A DNA stretch of 36,324 bases from Methylobacterium variabile (lineage in GTDB: Bacteria; Pseudomonadota; Alphaproteobacteria; Rhizobiales; Beijerinckiaceae). The translations under genes and the position numbers were made by a program. Shown piece after piece: positions 33,134 to 36,324 of this stretch (positions within the stretch are counted from its first letter, which is position 1; each line of letters starts with the position of its first letter). The stretch is from the NCBI RefSeq assembly GCF_001043975.1, contig NZ_LABY01000042.1, positions 1 through 36,324 on the forward strand, written 5' to 3'. The notes beneath the pieces are model-generated. The model saw only the letters and a program-made list of their open reading frames with translations. It was not told the DNA's origin and did not search any database.

Positions 33134-33870
33134 TGCGGGCCGACGCCTTCCTGGCCGCCGCCGCGGCGCTGCCGGTGCGGGACCTGCGCGACCTGGTGCC
33201 GGCGGGCGGGGTCGTGGTGGTGGCGCCCCATCCCGACGACGAGAGCCTCGGCTGCGGCGGGCTCATCGCCGAGGCCTGCGCCCGCGGGATCCCGGTCCGC
33301 CTCGTCGTGGTGAGCGACGGGGTCGGCTCCCACCCGAACTCGCCGAGCCACCCGCCCGAGCGCCTGCGGACCTTGCGCGAATCCGAGACCCTCGCGGCGG
33401 CGGCCGCCCTCGGCCTGCCGGCCGGGCACGTCGCCTTCCTGCGCCTGCCCGACCGGTTCGTGCCGTCCTCCGGGCCCAGGGCCGAGGCGGCGGCCGAGGC
33501 GATCGCGGCCGCCGCTCGGGCCTGCGGCGCGGGGGCCCTGTTCGTGACCTGGCGCCACGACCCGCATTGCGACCACGCCGCGAGCGCGGCCCTGGCCGGT
33601 CTCGCCCGGCGGCGGCTCGGGGAGGTGCGCCTCTACGCCTATCCGGTCTGGGCTTGGGCGCTGCCGCCGGAGACCGAGGTCGCGGACGCGCCCCGGGGCG
33701 CCCGCCTCGACGTCGCCCGCCACCTCGCCCGCAAGGCGGCAGCGGTCGCCGCCCACCGCTCGCAGACCACCGACCTCATCGCCGACGATCCCGGAGGCTT
33801 TCGCCTCGAGCCGGCGATGCTCGCCCGCTTCGCGCAGGGCCATGAGATCTTCCTCGATGTCGAATCGTGA
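33133..33870 (+). CDS. PIG-L/LmbE family N-deacetylase
   Basis: A 245-aa zinc-dependent deacetylase. The metal site is VAPHPDDESLGCGG with H33, D35, D36, plus H145-x-x-H148 in DPHCDH. Relatives remove acetyl groups from N-acetylglucosaminyl lipids or small thiol and antibiotic glycosides. VVVSDGVGSHPNSPSHPPERL and ESETLAAAAALGLP are typical. The start ATG shares its A with the stop of the flavoprotein gene (33131-33135, TGATG). Context suggests an N-acetylated sugar made by the upstream glycosyltransferase as substrate. Confidence 0.93.
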   Translation: MRADAFLAAAAALPVRDLRDLVPAGGVVVVAPHPDDESLGCGGLIAEACARGIPVRLVVVSDGVGSHPNSPSHPPERLRTLRESETLAAAAALGLPAGHVAFLRLPDRFVPSSGPRAEAAAEAIAAAARACGAGALFVTWRHDPHCDHAASAALAGLARRRLGEVRLYAYPVWAWALPPETEVADAPRGARLDVARHLARKAAAVAAHRSQTTDLIADDPGGFRLEPAMLARFAQGHEIFLDVES

Positions 33871-33883
33871 GGAGGACGCCGCG

Positions 33884-34477
33884 ATGAGCCGCCACACCGC
33901 CTCGCTGCCGCCCGGCTACTTCGACGCGCGCTACGCCGCCGATCCCGATCCCTGGAACTTCGCCGGGAGCCCCTACGAGCGCGACAAGTACGCCGCGACC
34001 CTCGCGGCCCTGCCGCGCCCCCGCTACGCCGCGGCGCTCGAGATCGGCTGCTCGATCGGGGTACTGACCGCCGCGCTCGGCTCCCGCTGCGACGCCCTCC
34101 TCGGCCTCGACGTGGCCGAGGCCGCCCTGGCGCAGGCCCGCCAGCGCTGCCGCGACCTCTCCCATATCCGCCTGCTGCGCGCCCAGGTGCCGGGGGAGTG
34201 GCCGGACGGCACCTTCGACCTGATCCTCCTGTCGGAGGTCGTCTACTACCTCGACGCCGCCGACGTCGCCCGCCTCGCCGGCCGGGTGCGCGCGAGCCTG
34301 CGTCCCGGCGGCGACGTCGTCCTGGTGCACTGGACCGGGGAGACGCACTATCCCCTCACCGGCGACGAGGCCGCCGACCTGTTCATCCGCGAGACCCGCG
34401 ACGTCCTCGCGGTCGACCGGCAGGTCCGTGAAGCGGAGTACCGCCTCGACGTGCTGCGGAGCCGGGCGCCCGCGTAG
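33884..34477 (+). CDS. NodS-like SAM-dependent methyltransferase
   Basis: A 197-aa class I methyltransferase. The N-terminus PPGYFDARYAADPDPWNFAG, then SPYERDKYAATLAALPR, closely follows the NodS pattern, where the enzyme N-methylates a deacetylated chitooligosaccharide. The SAM-binding loop ALEIGCSIGVLTAALG (residues 51-66), LLGLDVAEAAL, and LILLSEVVYYL complete the fold. The start ATG at 33884 follows GAGGAGG and lies 14 bp after the deacetylase stop. Starts at 33842 or 33857 would overlap that gene. Last gene of the operon. Methylation of the amine freed by the PIG-L enzyme is an attractive inference. Confidence 0.9.
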   Translation: MSRHTASLPPGYFDARYAADPDPWNFAGSPYERDKYAATLAALPRPRYAAALEIGCSIGVLTAALGSRCDALLGLDVAEAALAQARQRCRDLSHIRLLRAQVPGEWPDGTFDLILLSEVVYYLDAADVARLAGRVRASLRPGGDVVLVHWTGETHYPLTGDEAADLFIRETRDVLAVDRQVREAEYRLDVLRSRAPA

Positions 34478-34804
34478 ACTCGCCCGGAGCGTCGCGACAT
34501 CCCGAGAATTCCAGGCCGACCGGGTCAGATCCGAACCCGCGGCGCGGCGGCTCGTCGCGAGCCCGCGCGCGGTCACGGTCCATTATCCATCCGTCGAGAC
34601 CATGGTGGAGCTTGTCGCACCTTGCGCCGTTACGTGTGGATGCCCCGGCGCGACGATGGGAACCGTGCGCGGCAGGAGCGAAACCTGAGAGGGAAGCGGC
34701 CTGATCTGCAGCGCGAGAGACGAAGCATTAATCGCGACAGGTATAGTCATACCCAGTATCGAAAGCGCCGGCCACCGGCGCCCTCCCGGAGCCCGAAGAG
34801 CCCC
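34478..34804. other. Gene-free region between the glycan-type operon and the GGDEF-EAL gene
   Basis: A 327-bp gap. The only structure I can point to is GGTATAGTCATACC at 34740-34753, a short inverted repeat with an A/T core that could belong to the promoter of the downstream gene. No terminator with a T-run was seen for the operon. Confidence 0.4.
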
Positions 34805-36324
34805 ATGTCTGCCGAGTTGCGCCTCGTCCCGGGCCGCGCGCCCGCTCGCGCGGACGGGCCGGACCTCGCCGCGCCGCAGCGGCTCGCCCGCTCGATCGAC
34901 GCCATCCGGCACGGCATCCTGCTGATCGATCCTCCCGGCCGCGTCGCGGTCTGCACCGGGCCCGCCCGCGCGCTGCTGGCGCGGCTCGGCGCCGGGGGCG
35001 ACGCGCCGTCCCTGCGCCGTCTCCTGCGCCTCGCCCGCGCCGGCGCGGGCCTGCCCGTGCGGGAGGTCGTCGCGCGCCTGCGCGGTCCAGCCCCCCTCGC
35101 GGTCGCCCTGCACGGCTGCAGCGTCGAGGTCGAGATGCACGCCGTCCCGGGCGAGGGCTGGGCCGTGGTGCTGGAGGACGTCAGCGCCCGCCGGGCCGCG
35201 GAGGCGCAGGCCCTCGCGCTCGCCCGCCTCGATCCCCTCACCGGCCTGCCCAACCGGCTGCAGCTGCGCGAGCACCTCGACGCCGCCCTGGCGCGCCTGC
35301 GGCGCAAGGCCGAGGGCTGCGCCGTGCTCCTGATCGACCTCGACCGCTTCAAGCCGGTCAACGACACCCTCGGCCACCCGGTCGGCGACGCGCTGCTGCA
35401 GAAGGTGGCCGACCGGCTGCGCGCGATCGTCCGGGCCGGCGACACGGTCGCGCGCATCGGCGGCGACGAGTTCGTGGTGCTGCAGGCCGGCGTGGCCGAG
35501 CCCGGCGAGGCCCAGGCGCTGGCGCGGCGCATCGTCGACCTCGTCGGCCGCACCTACATGATCGAGGGCCAGCTCCTGACCATCGGGGCGAGCGTCGGCG
35601 TCGCCCTCGCGCCGGCGGACGGCAGCGACGCCGACCGGCTGATGAAGAACGCCGACCTCGCCCTCTACCGCGCGAAGCTCGACGGGCGGGGCACCTTCCG
35701 GTTCTTCGAGCCCGCCATGGACGCGCGCATGCAGGCGCGCCGGCGCCTCGAGCTCGACATGCGCCAGGCCCTGGCCCGGCGCGAGTTCCAGCTCCACTAC
35801 CAGCCGCAGCTCAATCTCGCGGACGAACGCCTGGTCGGCTGCGAGGCGCTGATCCGCTGGCGCCATCCGGAGCGGGGCCTGGTCTCGCCCCTGGACTTCA
35901 TCCCGCTGGCCGAGGAGATCGGCCTCATCGTGCCGATCGGCGAGTGGGTCATCCGCCAGGCCTGCCGCGACGCCGCCGCGTGGCCCCGGCCCTTGTCGGT
36001 CGCCGTGAACGTCTCGCCGGCCCAGTTCAAGAGCGACCGGCTGGTCGAGACCATCGTGTCGGCGCTCGGCAATGCCGGCCTGCCCGCCGGGCGCCTTGAA
36101 ATCGAGATCACCGAGGGCGTGCTGCTGCAGGACAACGAGAAGACCCTGGAGACGCTCCACCGCCTGCGGGCGCTCGGCGTGCGGGTCTCGATGGACGATT
36201 TCGGCACCGGCTACTCCAGCTTGAGCTACCTGCGCGCCTTCCCGTTCGACAAGATCAAGATCGACCGCTCCTTCGTCACCGACATGTGCGCCAAGGCCGA
36301 TTCGTGCGCCAAGGCCGATTCGTG
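34805..36324 (+). CDS. GGDEF-EAL cyclic-di-GMP enzyme, C-terminus cut by window edge
   Basis: A cytosolic protein that makes and/or breaks cyclic-di-GMP; 506 codons are visible. A PAS-like N-terminal segment (ARSIDAIRHGILLIDPPGRVAV...) is followed by LDPLTGLPNR, then GGDEF at residues 219-223, with an inhibitory I-site R210-A-G-D213 five residues upstream. The EAL domain has EAL at 347-349 in CEALIRWRHP, VAVNVSPAQF, EIEITEGVLL and DDFGTGYSSLSYLRAFPFDKIKIDRSF. Both catalytic motifs look intact. There is no transmembrane helix in the visible part. The visible end enters an 18-bp in-frame tandem repeat. Confidence 0.93.
   Translation, partial: MSAELRLVPGRAPARADGPDLAAPQRLARSIDAIRHGILLIDPPGRVAVCTGPARALLARLGAGGDAPSLRRLLRLARAGAGLPVREVVARLRGPAPLAVALHGCSVEVEMHAVPGEGWAVVLEDVSARRAAEAQALALARLDPLTGLPNRLQLREHLDAALARLRRKAEGCAVLLIDLDRFKPVNDTLGHPVGDALLQKVADRLRAIVRAGDTVARIGGDEFVVLQAGVAEPGEAQALARRIVDLVGRTYMIEGQLLTIGASVGVALAPADGSDADRLMKNADLALYRAKLDGRGTFRFFEPAMDARMQARRRLELDMRQALARREFQLHYQPQLNLADERLVGCEALIRWRHPERGLVSPLDFIPLAEEIGLIVPIGEWVIRQACRDAAAWPRPLSVAVNVSPAQFKSDRLVETIVSALGNAGLPAGRLEIEITEGVLLQDNEKTLETLHRLRALGVRVSMDDFGTGYSSLSYLRAFPFDKIKIDRSFVTDMCAKADSCAKADS
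36287..36322 (+). repeat. 18-bp in-frame tandem repeat inside the EAL domain
   Basis: TGCGCCAAGGCCGATTCG occurs twice without a gap (36287-36304 and 36305-36322), encoding CAKADS twice. The last two bases, TG, would begin a third copy, so the array may continue outside the window. It comes right after the DRSFVTDM segment of EAL domains. Confidence 0.8.

Overview
This is a very GC-rich window with densely packed genes and alphaproteobacterial gene content. It has a plasmid-type RPA-family replication initiator, a DUF1236 protein, a Mqo with a twin-arginine leader, a flagellin of the Methylobacterium kind and many short hairpin repeats. The best guess is a Methylobacterium or close relative (inference). 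No rRNA, tRNA, CRISPR array, transposase or insertion sequence was seen.

Layout: (1) 1-5.9 kb holds a truncated sigma-54 response regulator, an M3 oligoendopeptidase F, a soluble globin-type chemoreceptor and an exported DUF1236 protein. (2) 6.0-8.6 kb holds the replication initiator followed by about 1.3 kb without genes. That stretch has six direct 15-bp iterons spaced mostly 21-23 bp, an inverted iteron pair at the stop of the initiator gene, and 15 GANTC (CcrM-type) sites within 501 bp. It looks like a replication origin and is the most striking signal in the window. (3) 8.4-15.9 kb is a histidine-utilisation locus. hutI-hutH-hutU run leftward, hutF and hutC run rightward, and HutC-like operators lie in the shared promoter. 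A composite repeat sits at each side of hutUHI-hutF. HutG is not present. (4) 15.85-18 kb has a TetR/monooxygenase pair, a CYTH phosphohydrolase and an exported lipocalin-like protein. (5) 18.4-24 kb has a Tat-leader malate:quinone oxidoreductase, an AraC regulator and an enlarged orphan flagellin with an internal duplication and a strong terminator. (6) 24-28 kb has a nu-class GST, peptidase T and a TetR/MFS efflux pair with well-formed operators. (7) 28.2-30.5 kb has a sulfotransferase-like protein and an outer-membrane beta-barrel protein. (8) 30.7-34.5 kb is a tightly coupled four-gene operon: glycosyltransferase, acyl-CoA-dehydrogenase-like flavoprotein, PIG-L deacetylase and NodS-like methyltransferase. 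It is a plausible uncharacterised pathway that builds and modifies a glycan or glycolipid. (9) From 34.8 kb a GGDEF-EAL protein runs off the right edge inside an 18-bp tandem repeat.

At least three families of short hairpin repeats occur twice each. In one family both copies begin exactly at the TGA stop codon of an unrelated gene, and the stem sequences differ by paired changes. All calls come from reading the sequence; no database search was run.
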